Assembly (NCBI RefSeq): GCF_009827305.1
Contig: NZ_WTYJ01000002.1
Location: 1-64,000 of the forward strand
Reading direction: 5' to 3'
Source: Croceibacterium xixiisoli
GTDB taxonomy: Bacteria; Pseudomonadota; Alphaproteobacteria; Sphingomonadales; Sphingomonadaceae
Length of the DNA stretch: 64,000 bases
The position numbers were made by a program, and so were the translations under genes. Position 1 is the first letter of the stretch. Every line of letters starts with the position of its first letter. This document shows, piece after piece, positions 26,597 through 35,481 of this stretch. The notes under the pieces are model-generated. The model did no database searches. It saw only the letters and a program-made list of their open reading frames with translations, and was not told the origin of the DNA.

Positions 26597-28474
26597 CTAT
26601 TTCACCCGCGTCACCGCGAAATCGGCAATATCCGCCAGGATGCGCGCCTCCGGCCCAAGATCTTTCAGCAGCCCGTGGCATTCAGCGGCCAGATCGGCGA
26701 CCTGCTGCTGCGCTCCATCGAGGCCCAGCAGACCCACGGCCGTGGCGCGGCCGGCCTTTGCATCCTTGCCGATGCGCTTGCCCATCAGTTCCGCATCGCC
26801 AATGTGATCCAGGATGTCATCGCGGATCTGGAATGCCAGGCCCAGCCGGTCACCATAGGCCAGCAGTGCCTCTGCCTGCTTGGCGCAACCATTACCCAGC
26901 ATCAGCCCGGCTTCGATGGCGAAGCGGATCAGACCGCCGGTTTTCTTCTGTTCGCATTGGAACACGGCATCGCGCGTCGGCGCATCGGGGGGGAACAGAT
27001 CCATCATCTGCCCGGCGGCCAGCCCGTCGAAGCCGATCACCCGCGACAGACCCAGGACCAGCCGCGCGCGGACCGCAGCATCATCATGGGTGTCGTCGCG
27101 CGCCAGCAGTTCGAAAGCCAGTGCCATCAGGGCATCGCCGGCCAGCACGGCCGTCGCCTCATCATATTTGCGGTGCACCGTGGGTCTGCCCCGGCGCAGG
27201 GCATCGTCATCCATGCAGGGCAGATCATCATGGATCAGCGATTGGGCATGCACGCATTCGATGGCCGCTGCCACCACCAGCGCCTGTTCCCGCCGGGCGC
27301 CCGCCAGCGTGGCCGCCGTCACCGTCAGCATGGCGCGCAGCCGCTTGCCTCCGCCGACCGTGGCGTAGCGCATGGCATCGGTCAGCCGTCCGGCAGCCCC
27401 GTGACGCTGAGGAATTGCTGCGGTCAGCAGCCGGTCGATATCATGCTGCAACCGTGCCAGATCCTGCGCCAGGGGGCGGGGGCGCGCGGTCATCGGCACA
27501 GGCTTGAAGCTGACATTTTCCACCTTGCCGGCGGCTTCTTCCAGCACATAGCCAGCGTCGGTCAGCGCACGGCAGACATCATGCACGGCACTGTCGGGGG
27601 TGGATGCCCCGGCGGACAGGCCGATCACCGGGGCGGTGGAAATGGCATCCCAGGGGATGCCGGCGCTGTCTGAAATCAGATAGCTGGATGAACATCCTGC
27701 ACCGCTGGCGATCTCGACCAGACGATTGGCGTTGGATGAATGGCTGTCCCCCACGATCAGCATGCAATCGGCTTCGCGGGCGATGGCCGCCACCGCCTGC
27801 TGCCGATTGGTCGTGGCATAGCAGATATCGCTCGACCGTGGGCCGGTGACATCGCTGAAGCGCGCGCCGATCGCATCGATCACCTGCTGCGCTTCCTGCA
27901 CCGAAAACGTCGTCTGCACCGCATAGGCCAGTGGCAGATCGCCGGGCAGATCCAGCGCTGCGACATCGCCCGCATCGCCCACCACGCTGATCGCGCCATC
28001 GGGCAACTGCCCCAGCGTGCCGATGATTTCCGGATGTCCCCGATGCCCGATCAGCAACACATGGCGGTTCCTGGCGTTATGGGCGGTGACTTCGGTGTGG
28101 ATCTTGGCCACCAGTGGGCAGGTGGCATCGATCGTGTGAATGCGCAGTTCGCGCGCCTCTTCCCCCACGGCCAGCGATACGCCATGGGCAGACAGGATGG
28201 CCACCGCATGCGGCGGGATCTCGCTGAGTTCGCGCACGAAGATCGCGCCGCGCGTTTCCAGATCGGACACCACCGCCTGATTGTGCACGATATGGCGACG
28301 GACATAAACGGGCGCGCCATATTTCCGGAGCGCCTGTTCCACCGCATCGATCGCGCGTTCGACCCCGGCGCAGAACCCACGCGGATTGGCCAGCAGCACG
28401 CGGCGCTGCGTTACGGAACCTTGGGCGGAAGAACCGGCTTCCCCTGTCAATGTTACCGGCATTCTCTCTCCCAT
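26597..28474 (-). CDS. IspH-polyprenyl synthase fusion (HMBPP reductase + (E)-prenyltransferase)
   Basis: A 625-residue protein made of two complete enzymes. Residues about 23-327 are IspH, the last MEP-pathway enzyme: the [4Fe-4S] cysteines are C35 (NPRGFCAGV), C119 (TIDATCPLV) and C218 (SSDICYATTNRQ), and the usual terminal motif is VENVSFKPVP. Residues 328-625 are a short-chain prenyl diphosphate synthase of the IspA/CrtE group with GGGKRLR (374), DDLPCMDDD (416-424) and DDILD (552-556). Methionine 328 stands exactly at the join, with no ribosome site before it. Both active sites look intact. It would supply farnesyl or geranylgeranyl diphosphate to the adjacent carotenoid genes. Chain length cannot be told. 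A start at 28462 (MPVTLTG) is also possible. Confidence 0.9.
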   Translation of the reverse strand: MGERMPVTLTGEAGSSAQGSVTQRRVLLANPRGFCAGVERAIDAVEQALRKYGAPVYVRRHIVHNQAVVSDLETRGAIFVRELSEIPPHAVAILSAHGVSLAVGEEARELRIHTIDATCPLVAKIHTEVTAHNARNRHVLLIGHRGHPEIIGTLGQLPDGAISVVGDAGDVAALDLPGDLPLAYAVQTTFSVQEAQQVIDAIGARFSDVTGPRSSDICYATTNRQQAVAAIAREADCMLIVGDSHSSNANRLVEIASGAGCSSSYLISDSAGIPWDAISTAPVIGLSAGASTPDSAVHDVCRALTDAGYVLEEAAGKVENVSFKPVPMTARPRPLAQDLARLQHDIDRLLTAAIPQRHGAAGRLTDAMRYATVGGGKRLRAMLTVTAATLAGARREQALVVAAAIECVHAQSLIHDDLPCMDDDALRRGRPTVHRKYDEATAVLAGDALMALAFELLARDDTHDDAAVRARLVLGLSRVIGFDGLAAGQMMDLFPPDAPTRDAVFQCEQKKTGGLIRFAIEAGLMLGNGCAKQAEALLAYGDRLGLAFQIRDDILDHIGDAELMGKRIGKDAKAGRATAVGLLGLDGAQQQVADLAAECHGLLKDLGPEARILADIADFAVTRVK

Positions 28475-28501
28475 AGCTGCTGTTGTTCGCAGCCCTGATG
28501 C

Positions 28502-28954
28502 TCAGAACAGATATCGCATGCGGATGTCGATATTCGCATTGCCGGCCAGTTCGATCACCGCCTCGTCAAATCGGGGGGCGCGCGGGCGGAAGCCGGGGTT
28601 GCGGGAAAAACCGTACCCTTCACGAGGAATGCCGGCGAAGGTATCCAGTTCCCCATTGGCGTTGCGGTCATGGAACACCGCGATCGCCCATTCGCCATTC
28701 GCAAGCCGGGGCAGGGTGATGGTGGCGGACTGGCCGGATATGGGCACGGACCCGCTGATCACCCCGGTGCCTTCGCAATCGGGAAATGCCGATCCGCGCG
28801 GCGCGGCGCAATATTGGACCACGCCCTTGTCATTGCGCAGCCCGGCGATCGTTATCGTCAACCGCGACGTGCCCGCTCGTACCTGGTCCTGTGCCTCTGC
28901 CTTCGTGCCGCCTGCGGTCAGGGCGATCAGCGCCAAAGCGGCTGAAACCCACAT
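28502..28954 (-). CDS. DUF2141 exported protein
   Basis: A 150-residue protein with a signal peptide (MWVSAALALIALTAGGTKAEA). The mature part has the DUF2141 pattern: LTITIAGLRNDKGVVQYCAA, then WAIAVFHDRNANGELDTFAGIPREGYGFSRNPG. DUF2141 proteins are often found beside carotenoid genes in this order, but their function is unknown. The frame is open 14 codons further; the ATG at 28954 starts the signal peptide. Its first 125 bases overlap, in another frame, the end of the upstream ring-oxygenase-like gene. The fused IspH gene starts 27 bases past its stop. Confidence 0.88.
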   Translation of the reverse strand: MWVSAALALIALTAGGTKAEAQDQVRAGTSRLTITIAGLRNDKGVVQYCAAPRGSAFPDCEGTGVISGSVPISGQSATITLPRLANGEWAIAVFHDRNANGELDTFAGIPREGYGFSRNPGFRPRAPRFDEAVIELAGNANIDIRMRYLF

Positions 28955-29654
28955 CCGTGCCGCACAGCCGGTCCCAGAAACGGAAATAGAGGCCATAATT
29001 TCCCTTGTTCTTGCGATGATGATTATCGTGATGCGTGGCGGTGATGATCAGCCCGCCCAACCGTCCGTGGACCATCCAGCGGGGCCAGATTTCCCAGCCC
29101 ATATGATTGGTCACCCCGAACAATGTCATGACAGCCATCACAAAACCCAGCGCCCCTACATGGATCGGGATGAACAGGGCCAACACGGGGATCAGCCAGG
29201 CACCGCTCAGCGCCTCGGTCCAGTGAAAACTCATCGCTGCCCAGGCGGTGGGCGGATGGCTGCGGTGATGGACGTAATGGCATGCACGATAGACCGCTGG
29301 CACATGCATCAACCGGTGTGACCAATAGAACCAGGCGTCATGGATCAGCAGATAGACGATCGGCGCCGCAACCAGCCACCACCAGGGATATTCAGCCGCG
29401 TCGAGATAGATCGCGCTGCCCGTGCCGCTGGCCCAAAGCCACAGCACGACACCGGCCGGCAGGCCGTAAATAACGGCGCTCAGCGTCGACCACATAATTT
29501 CCATACGGATCTGAACGGCCATTCGATCGTATAGGCCGGGCCGCTTCCTGCGGGTAACGAATGCAAAAAACCCGCTGACAAGCAGGTAACGAAGCCATAC
29601 GATCATGACGGTAGCGCATGCCGCCACGCCCATCGCCACAAGAGTGTCAGACAT
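28830..29654 (-). CDS. sterol desaturase/fatty acid hydroxylase family protein in carotenoid locus
   Basis: A 274-residue membrane enzyme of the di-iron FA-hydroxylase superfamily. The histidine clusters are HDAWFYWSHRLMH (about 105-117), CHYVHHRSHPP (about 125-135) and ATHHDNHHRKNKGNYG (about 203-218). Several helices precede and separate them. Position beside crtY suggests a carotenoid ring oxygenase; 2,2'-hydroxylation (CrtG role) would fit sphingomonad nostoxanthin, but I cannot confirm that homology. About 45 residues after the usual end (FWDRLCGTD) are Arg/Gly-rich and lie over the DUF2141 gene. A GTG at 29663 is an alternative start. Confidence 0.82.
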   Translation of the reverse strand: MSDTLVAMGVAACATVMIVWLRYLLVSGFFAFVTRRKRPGLYDRMAVQIRMEIMWSTLSAVIYGLPAGVVLWLWASGTGSAIYLDAAEYPWWWLVAAPIVYLLIHDAWFYWSHRLMHVPAVYRACHYVHHRSHPPTAWAAMSFHWTEALSGAWLIPVLALFIPIHVGALGFVMAVMTLFGVTNHMGWEIWPRWMVHGRLGGLIITATHHDNHHRKNKGNYGLYFRFWDRLCGTDVGFSRFGADRPDRRRHEGRGTGPGTSGHVAVDDNDRRAAQ

Positions 29655-29691
29655 TGCCAGCACCCCGGCAACCTACCGTGTTTCCCGGCCA

Positions 29692-30873
29692 TTGACAGAA
29701 CTATTGCCCAAAGTGGACACGTTGATCGTCGGCGGCGGTCTGGCCGGTGTGCTCTGCGCGCTGGCGACATCGCGCGTGGCCCCGGACCATGTGGTCATGG
29801 TGGTGGAACAGGGAAAACGGCTGGGCGGCAACCATCGCTGGTCCTGGTTCGACAGCGATCTGGACATCCATGGCCATGCCCTGTTGCATGGGGCCGAAAA
29901 ATCCCGTTGGGATGGTCACGAACTGCGCTTCCCGGCTTTCGGTCGCGCGATGCAGACCGGTTACAACTCCATGTCATCGGTCGCTTTCCACGATTGGGCG
30001 GCGGGCCTGTTGCAGCCAGACCGGCTGTTGCTCGACACCACGGTCACGCAGCTTGACGAAGGCGGTGTGACGCTGGCCGATGGACGGCGGATCGAGGCGG
30101 AACGGGTGATCGATGCACGCGGCCCCCACGCCATTGCCGGGGCCGGGGCGGCTCAGGGCGTTCAGGTCGGCTGGCAGAAATTCGCCGGGTTCGAAATTGC
30201 GGTCAGCAGCCATGGCCTTGTGCGCCCGATCATCATGGATGCGCGGGTGAACCAGGCCGATGGCTATCGCTTCATCTACACGCTGCCGCTGACCGCGGAC
30301 CGGCTCTTCATCGAAGACACATTCTACAGCAGCTCGCCGGTGATCGACGCCACCGCGCGGCGCGAAGCCGTCTGGCGCTATGCCGCCCAATTCGGCACGC
30401 CGACGACCGAATATTCGCGGGAGGTCGGCGTTTTGCCAATCGTCCAATCCGGCAATCCGGATCTGTTCTGGCCTGCGGGTGGCGGCATCGCGCGTGCCGG
30501 CATGGCGGGCGGATTCTTCCACCACACCACCGGCTATTCGCTGCCGCTGGCGGTCCGCAATGCGCTGGCTTTCGCCGACGAAGTGGCGGCAGGGCAGGCG
30601 CCCGACGCCAACTGGTGGCGCGATCGATTCCTGCAGCACTGGCGCGATCAGCGGTATTTCCGCATGCTCAACACCATGCTGTTTCGCGCTGCGGTGCCCG
30701 ATGAAAGATACCGTGTGTTCGAACATTTCTATCGCCTGCCCGAACCGCTGGTGCAGCGTTTCTATGCCGGGCAAATGACCTGGGCCGATCAGTTGCGCGT
30801 CATGACCGGGCGGCCGCCCGTCCCCGTAACCCGCGCGATCCGGGCCCTGCTTTCCGAAAAGGACCATGCGTGA
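29692..30873 (+). CDS. crtY: lycopene beta-cyclase CrtY
   Basis: About 393 residues. The N-terminal FAD/NAD fold is VDTLIVGGGLAGVLCALA. Lycopene-cyclase motifs follow: HRWSWFDSDLD, VIDARGP, GWQKFAGFEI and the FIYTLPLTADRLFIEDTFYS region, with GGGIARAGMAGGFFHHTTGYSLPLA near the end. It closes both ends of lycopene to beta-carotene at the membrane. The frame is open from an ATG at 29605, but that would overlap the divergent gene, so the TTG at 29692 is a choice by family length; GTG at 29713 is also possible. First gene of crtY-crtI-crtB, joined to crtI by a GTGA overlap. Confidence 0.92.
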   Translation: MTELLPKVDTLIVGGGLAGVLCALATSRVAPDHVVMVVEQGKRLGGNHRWSWFDSDLDIHGHALLHGAEKSRWDGHELRFPAFGRAMQTGYNSMSSVAFHDWAAGLLQPDRLLLDTTVTQLDEGGVTLADGRRIEAERVIDARGPHAIAGAGAAQGVQVGWQKFAGFEIAVSSHGLVRPIIMDARVNQADGYRFIYTLPLTADRLFIEDTFYSSSPVIDATARREAVWRYAAQFGTPTTEYSREVGVLPIVQSGNPDLFWPAGGGIARAGMAGGFFHHTTGYSLPLAVRNALAFADEVAAGQAPDANWWRDRFLQHWRDQRYFRMLNTMLFRAAVPDERYRVFEHFYRLPEPLVQRFYAGQMTWADQLRVMTGRPPVPVTRAIRALLSEKDHA

Positions 30874-32342
30874 CCGACAGGCGCAATGCCATCGTCATTG
30901 GCGCCGGCTTCGGCGGACTGGCGCTCGCCATCCGTCTGCAAAGCGCGGGCATTTCCACCACCGTGCTCGAAGCGCGGGACCGGCCGGGCGGACGGGCCTA
31001 TGTCTGGGAAAAGGGCGGCTACACATTCGATGCCGGTCCCACCGTCATCACCGATCCGGCCTGCCTGCAGGAACTCTGGGGTCTGACCGGGGCCGATATT
31101 GCGGCGGATGTCGATCTGCTGGAAATTGCGCCCTTCTATCGCCTGCTGTGGAATGACGGCGTCCGGTTCGATTACACCAATGACGATGCCACCCTGCTGC
31201 CGCAGATCGCCGCGCTCGATGCGGGGGATGTGGCCGGATACAAGCGCTTCCTCGAATATGCGGCCGGCGTCTATCAGGAAGGCTATGTGAAGCTGGGCGC
31301 GGTGCCTTTCCTCGATTTCAGCGCCATGATCCGCGCCGCCCCGGCGCTGATGAAATATCAGGCCTGGCGTTCGGTCTATTCCATCGTCGCGGGTTTCGTG
31401 AAGAATGAAAAGCTGCGCCAGGCGCTGTCGTTCCACACCCTGCTCGTCGGCGGCAATCCGATGGCGACCAGCAGCATCTATGCGCTGATCCACAAGCTGG
31501 AACGCGATGGCGGCGTCTGGTTTGCGCGCGGCGGCACCAACCGGCTGATCGCGGGCATGGTGCGCCATTTCGAACGGCTCGGCGGCACGCTGCGGCTGGG
31601 CGACGCGGTGGCGCAGATCCACCATAGCGGTGACCGGGTGACCGGGGTCACTACCCGATCCGGCTGGCACGCGGATGCGGACATGATCGCCAGCAATGGC
31701 GATGTCGTGCATTCCTATGGGCTGATCACCGGATCGGACTATGCGCAGCGCAAACAGGCACGGCTGAAGCGCAAACGCTTTTCCCCCAGCCTGTTCGTGG
31801 TGCATTTCGGGCTGAAGGGCACATTCCCCGATATCGCCCATCATTCCATTCTGTTTTCAGACAGATATGGCTCGCTGCTGGATGATATCTATCGCCATGG
31901 CAATCTGCCGGTCGATCCCTCGCTCTATCTCCACCATCCCAGTGCCACCGATCCCGCCATGGCGCCGGCCGGCTGCTCGACCTTCTACGCGCTCGCCCCG
32001 GTACCCCATCTGGGCAAGGCCGATGTCGATTGGGCGGAGGTCGGACCCAAATATCGCGATATCGTGCTCGATCGGGTGCAGGATCTGCTGATCCCCGATC
32101 TGCGCGATCGGCTGGATCAGGTGTTTCATTACACCCCGGCCGATTTTGCCGGCGATCTCGGCGCGCATCTGGGCAATGCCTTCAGCCTGGAACCCGTCCT
32201 GACGCAGAGCGCCTGGTTCCGCACCCACAATCGCGACGATCACTTCGGCAATCTCTATTTCGTCGGCGCTGGCACCCATCCGGGCGCGGGCATTCCCGGC
32301 GTAGTCGGCAGTGCGAAGGCCACCGCCGGGCTGATGCTGTGA
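30870..32342 (+). CDS. crtI: phytoene desaturase CrtI
   Basis: A 490-residue FAD enzyme. The dinucleotide-binding loop is NAIVIGAGFGGLALAIRLQSAG, followed by the GGRAYVWEKGGYTFDAGPTVITDP motif; the C-terminal bacterial phytoene-dehydrogenase signature is GNLYFVGAGTHPGAGIPGV. It converts phytoene to lycopene in four steps. The GTG start overlaps the crtY stop (GTGA), and the stop overlaps the GTG of crtB in the same way, so the three genes are translationally coupled. Confidence 0.96.
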   Translation: MTDRRNAIVIGAGFGGLALAIRLQSAGISTTVLEARDRPGGRAYVWEKGGYTFDAGPTVITDPACLQELWGLTGADIAADVDLLEIAPFYRLLWNDGVRFDYTNDDATLLPQIAALDAGDVAGYKRFLEYAAGVYQEGYVKLGAVPFLDFSAMIRAAPALMKYQAWRSVYSIVAGFVKNEKLRQALSFHTLLVGGNPMATSSIYALIHKLERDGGVWFARGGTNRLIAGMVRHFERLGGTLRLGDAVAQIHHSGDRVTGVTTRSGWHADADMIASNGDVVHSYGLITGSDYAQRKQARLKRKRFSPSLFVVHFGLKGTFPDIAHHSILFSDRYGSLLDDIYRHGNLPVDPSLYLHHPSATDPAMAPAGCSTFYALAPVPHLGKADVDWAEVGPKYRDIVLDRVQDLLIPDLRDRLDQVFHYTPADFAGDLGAHLGNAFSLEPVLTQSAWFRTHNRDDHFGNLYFVGAGTHPGAGIPGVVGSAKATAGLML

Positions 32343-33262
32343 CGCAAAGTCGCGCTGAACTGGTCGCCTGGGCGAAGGATACCATTGCGCACGGATCGCG
32401 CAGCTTCAGCATGGCATCGCTGCTGCTGCCCCGGCGGGAACGGGAAAACGCCTGGCTGCTCTATGCCTGGTGCCGCACTTGCGACGATGTCACCGATGAT
32501 CAATTGCTCGGCATGACAAGGCCAGATGGTGCGATGATCGACGCGGGTGATATCGATGCGCTGACGCGTCGCGCGCTGGACGGCGATCTGCCCGTGCCCC
32601 CCGCCTATGCCGCGCTGCGGCTGGTGCAGCGCGATGCCGGCATACCCCGTTCGGCGATCGAGAGCCATCTGGCCGGTTTCGCGCTCGATCGCGCGGGCTG
32701 GCACCCGCAATCATTTGCCGATCTGGAACGCTATTGCTTCCATGTGGCCGGTGCCGTGGGGCTGATGATGGCGGTGATCATGGGCGTCGATCCCGATGAT
32801 CGCGACACGCTGGGCCGCGCCAGCGATCTAGGGCTGGCGTTTCAGCTCAACAATATCGCCCGCGATCTGGTCGAGGATGCGGAGGCGGGCCGTTGCTATG
32901 TGCCGCAGGAATGGCTGGAGCGGGCGGGCGTCACCATGGCCGATCTGGCCGATCCTGCCAATCGCCCCATATTGGCTGGCTTCGCTCGGCGGATGCAGGG
33001 CCGGGCTCTGATTTACGATCAATCGGCTCGCGTGGGCGCGGCGCGGCTGTCCCCGCGTTGCCGCATGGCCATTCTGGCTGCGGCAAACATCTATGGCGGC
33101 ATCGGCACGGCGGTTGTCGCCCGTGGACCTGCCGCCTGGGAAAAGCGGGTTCGCACCTCCACCGGTGACAAGCTGGGGGCGATAGCGCGTGCTGCGACCC
33201 AGTCCCTGGGCACGCCCCCCGACATCAGCCGGGCGGGCCTGTTCGATCCGTTTGCGGTTTAG
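32339..33262 (+). CDS. crtB: phytoene synthase CrtB
   Basis: A 307-residue squalene/phytoene synthase. The first aspartate-rich motif is YAWCRTCDDVTDD (about 40) and the second is NNIARDLVEDAEAGRCYVP (about 170), matching D-x-x-x-D and the family's RD-x-x-ED. It condenses two geranylgeranyl diphosphates to phytoene. The open frame extends far upstream inside crtI, but the GTG at 32339, overlapping the crtI stop as GTGA, gives the normal N-terminus. It converges on crtZ with a four-base overlap of stop codons. Confidence 0.96.
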   Translation: MTQSRAELVAWAKDTIAHGSRSFSMASLLLPRRERENAWLLYAWCRTCDDVTDDQLLGMTRPDGAMIDAGDIDALTRRALDGDLPVPPAYAALRLVQRDAGIPRSAIESHLAGFALDRAGWHPQSFADLERYCFHVAGAVGLMMAVIMGVDPDDRDTLGRASDLGLAFQLNNIARDLVEDAEAGRCYVPQEWLERAGVTMADLADPANRPILAGFARRMQGRALIYDQSARVGAARLSPRCRMAILAAANIYGGIGTAVVARGPAAWEKRVRTSTGDKLGAIARAATQSLGTPPDISRAGLFDPFAV

Positions 33263-33741
33263 GACTGCTTCTCCGCTCGCGCGGCATTGGCGCGCAGCTG
33301 GCGTTTCAGCACCACAGCCTTGGGCGCATAGAGAAACCCGAAACTGACCGATCCCTTGCGCCCATGGGTGGCGTGATGCAGCCGGTGCCCCTGCACGATG
33401 CGCTTCATATAGGCGGAGCGGGGGACATAGCGGATCGGCACCCGCTGATGGACCAGCGCATCATGGAAGATGAAATAGATCAGCCCATACATCGCAATCC
33501 CCACGCCCAGGCTGGTCGCCACCGGGCCCCAGCTGCCCTGAACCCCGGCATAGATCAGCGCGATGGAGGGCAGGGCGAAGATCACCGCATAGAGATCGTT
33601 CCATTCGAACGGGCCGTGGCGCGGGCGATGGTGGCTGGCATGCAGGAACCAGCCGGGCCCATGCATCACCCAGCGGTGCATCGCATAGGCGAAGCCTTCC
33701 ATGAACAGCACGGTCACCAGGATGATCAGGGCATAAAGCAT
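33259..33741 (-). CDS. crtZ: beta-carotene hydroxylase CrtZ
   Basis: A 160-residue membrane di-iron hydroxylase, full family length. The histidine motifs are AMHRWVMHGPGW, LHASHHRPRHGPFEWND, IFHDALVHQR and GHRLHHATHGRKG. It adds 3- and 3'-hydroxyls to beta-carotene to give zeaxanthin. The frame continues upstream for hundreds of codons opposite the flavoprotein gene, but those residues are not CrtZ; the ATG at 33741 matches the family start. It shares its last four bases with the end of crtB. Confidence 0.96.
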   Translation of the reverse strand: MLYALIILVTVLFMEGFAYAMHRWVMHGPGWFLHASHHRPRHGPFEWNDLYAVIFALPSIALIYAGVQGSWGPVATSLGVGIAMYGLIYFIFHDALVHQRVPIRYVPRSAYMKRIVQGHRLHHATHGRKGSVSFGFLYAPKAVVLKRQLRANAARAEKQS

Positions 33742-33900
33742 GCCGCGCTTGTACCCAAGCGGGCCGGGCGGGGATAGCCGGCTTCGCAGCCTTCCGCCGT
33801 ATTCCGGCACGCCGCGCCATTTCCCTTTCACAGCCCGCGGCAATTTGCCAAAGTCCTGCCAACGGCAAAACTGCCGATCCATCTGGGGGAAACAATCCGC

Positions 33901-35442
33901 ATGCCAGCTCCCTTCGCTGACGCTGCCGCGCTCGCCCGCTTTTTCGATGCTGCCCGCGCGATCGTGGGGGAAGACCGGGTCTTCGCGGCGGAGGATGACC
34001 GCCGGGCCTATGCCGATCAGATGGCGTTCGATCCCGCCGCGCATCAGCCCTCCGGCGCGGTGGCGGCGGAAAGCGTGGAACATATCCAGGCGCTGCTGAA
34101 GGCCGCCGCTGCTGCGCGCGTGCCGCTGTGGCCGATCAGCCGGGGCAAGAATTTCGGCTATGGCGGATCGGCCCCGGTGCAGGCCGGCGCGGTGGTGCTG
34201 GATCTTTCGCGGATGAACCGCGTGCTGGAGATCAACCAGCAGCTTGGCTATTGCGTGGTCGAACCCGGTGTCAGCTTCTACGATCTGTTCGATGCGCTGG
34301 CCCGGATCGGCCACCCCTTGTGGATGAGCGTGCCGGGCAACAGCTGGGGCAGCGTTGCGGGCAATGCGCTGGAACGCGGTGTGGGTCCGCAGCCCTATGG
34401 CGATCACGCGGCGCAGATCTGCGGGCTGGAGGTCGTTTTGCCCGATGCCAGCCTGGTCCGCACCGGCGCCGGCGCGCTCGACGGCAACACTGCCTGGCAT
34501 GTCACCAAGAACAGCTATGGCCCCGGCTGGGATCAGCTGTTCTGCCAATCCAATTTCGGCGTGGTGACGAAGTTGGGGCTGTGGTTGATGCCCCCGCCCG
34601 AAGCGACCATGTCGCTGAGCCTGCAATTGCCCGAGGCGGATGATATCGAACGCGGCATCGCCATGCATGCGCCGCTGCGACTGCGCGGCATCATCGATCA
34701 TGATGCGGCCTGGGTCTCCTACGTCGGCATCGCCAGCTATGCCGGGCCTCGCAGCATGTTCTGGCAGGGGGAAGGGCTGTTGCCCGAAGCCGAAGGGGCG
34801 AAGATCCGCGAGAAATTGGGCGTGGGCTGGTGGAATTCGCAGGTCAATCTGTTCGGGCCGGAGGCGGTGATCGCCGCCAAGGCGAAGATCATCTCCGCCG
34901 CCGCCAAGGATGCCGGGATTGCCGCCGCAGATTGGCAGGTCTGGCGCCAGGGCGATGATTTCGGGCTCAGCCAGGCCGGCATCCCCTCCACCCGCGATAT
35001 GGCCATGATCGACTGGTACGGCGGGCGCGGGGGCCATCTCGGCTTTTCGCCGGTCATGCCATCGGATGCGAAGCTGGCTGCCGAACAGTTCCGCCGCACG
35101 CGCAAGCGCTATGAGGAATTCGGCGTCGATTATTACGGCGCCTTCGGGGTTGGTGGGCGGCAGACGGTGGCGGTCAATGAAATCCTCTACAACCGCGACG
35201 ATCCCGATCAGGCCCGCCGCGTCCACGCCCTGTTCGATGCGCTGATCCGCGACACGCATCAGGCCGGCTTCGGCGAATATCGCACCCATATCGGTTACAT
35301 GGATGCGGTGGCGCAGACCTTCGATTTCAACAACCACGCCATGCGGCGGCTGAACGAAACCCTGAAGGATGCGCTGGACCCCCATGGCATCCTCGCCCCC
35401 GGCAAACAGGGCATCTGGCCGCGTGCCTGGCGGGATCGCTAG
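33901..35442 (+). CDS. VAO-family FAD-linked oxidase (p-cresol methylhydroxylase/vanillyl-alcohol oxidase type)
   Basis: A 513-residue flavoprotein. The PCMH-type FAD domain (about 40-240) has PLWPISRGKNFGYGG, VLDLSRMNRVLEIN, VVEPGVSFYDL and PGNSWGSVAGNALERG. A substrate/cap domain follows, ending with LNETLKDALDPHGILAPGKQGIWP, as in 4-cresol and eugenol hydroxylases. It should oxidise a para-substituted phenol. There is no cytochrome c partner gene adjoining, which the hydroxylases need, and no signal peptide. It is divergent from crtZ with 159 bases between. The nearby feruloyl-esterase-like gene could hint at phenolic metabolism, but lies 9 kb away. Confidence 0.88.
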   Translation: MPAPFADAAALARFFDAARAIVGEDRVFAAEDDRRAYADQMAFDPAAHQPSGAVAAESVEHIQALLKAAAAARVPLWPISRGKNFGYGGSAPVQAGAVVLDLSRMNRVLEINQQLGYCVVEPGVSFYDLFDALARIGHPLWMSVPGNSWGSVAGNALERGVGPQPYGDHAAQICGLEVVLPDASLVRTGAGALDGNTAWHVTKNSYGPGWDQLFCQSNFGVVTKLGLWLMPPPEATMSLSLQLPEADDIERGIAMHAPLRLRGIIDHDAAWVSYVGIASYAGPRSMFWQGEGLLPEAEGAKIREKLGVGWWNSQVNLFGPEAVIAAKAKIISAAAKDAGIAAADWQVWRQGDDFGLSQAGIPSTRDMAMIDWYGGRGGHLGFSPVMPSDAKLAAEQFRRTRKRYEEFGVDYYGAFGVGGRQTVAVNEILYNRDDPDQARRVHALFDALIRDTHQAGFGEYRTHIGYMDAVAQTFDFNNHAMRRLNETLKDALDPHGILAPGKQGIWPRAWRDR

Positions 35443-35481
35443 GGCATCAGTTCCTCGGTTCGGTTGATGTCACCAACCCGC

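Noticed and set aside
27491-27493. Methionine 328 of the IspH fusion as the start of a separate prenyltransferase gene
   Set aside because: The frame is unbroken, there is no stop before it and no ribosome site in the preceding 30 bases; kept only as a possible relic start.
33742-35385. Upstream extension of the crtZ frame to 708 codons
   Set aside because: The extra residues are the antisense of the VAO-type flavoprotein; CrtZ homology starts at the ATG at 33741.
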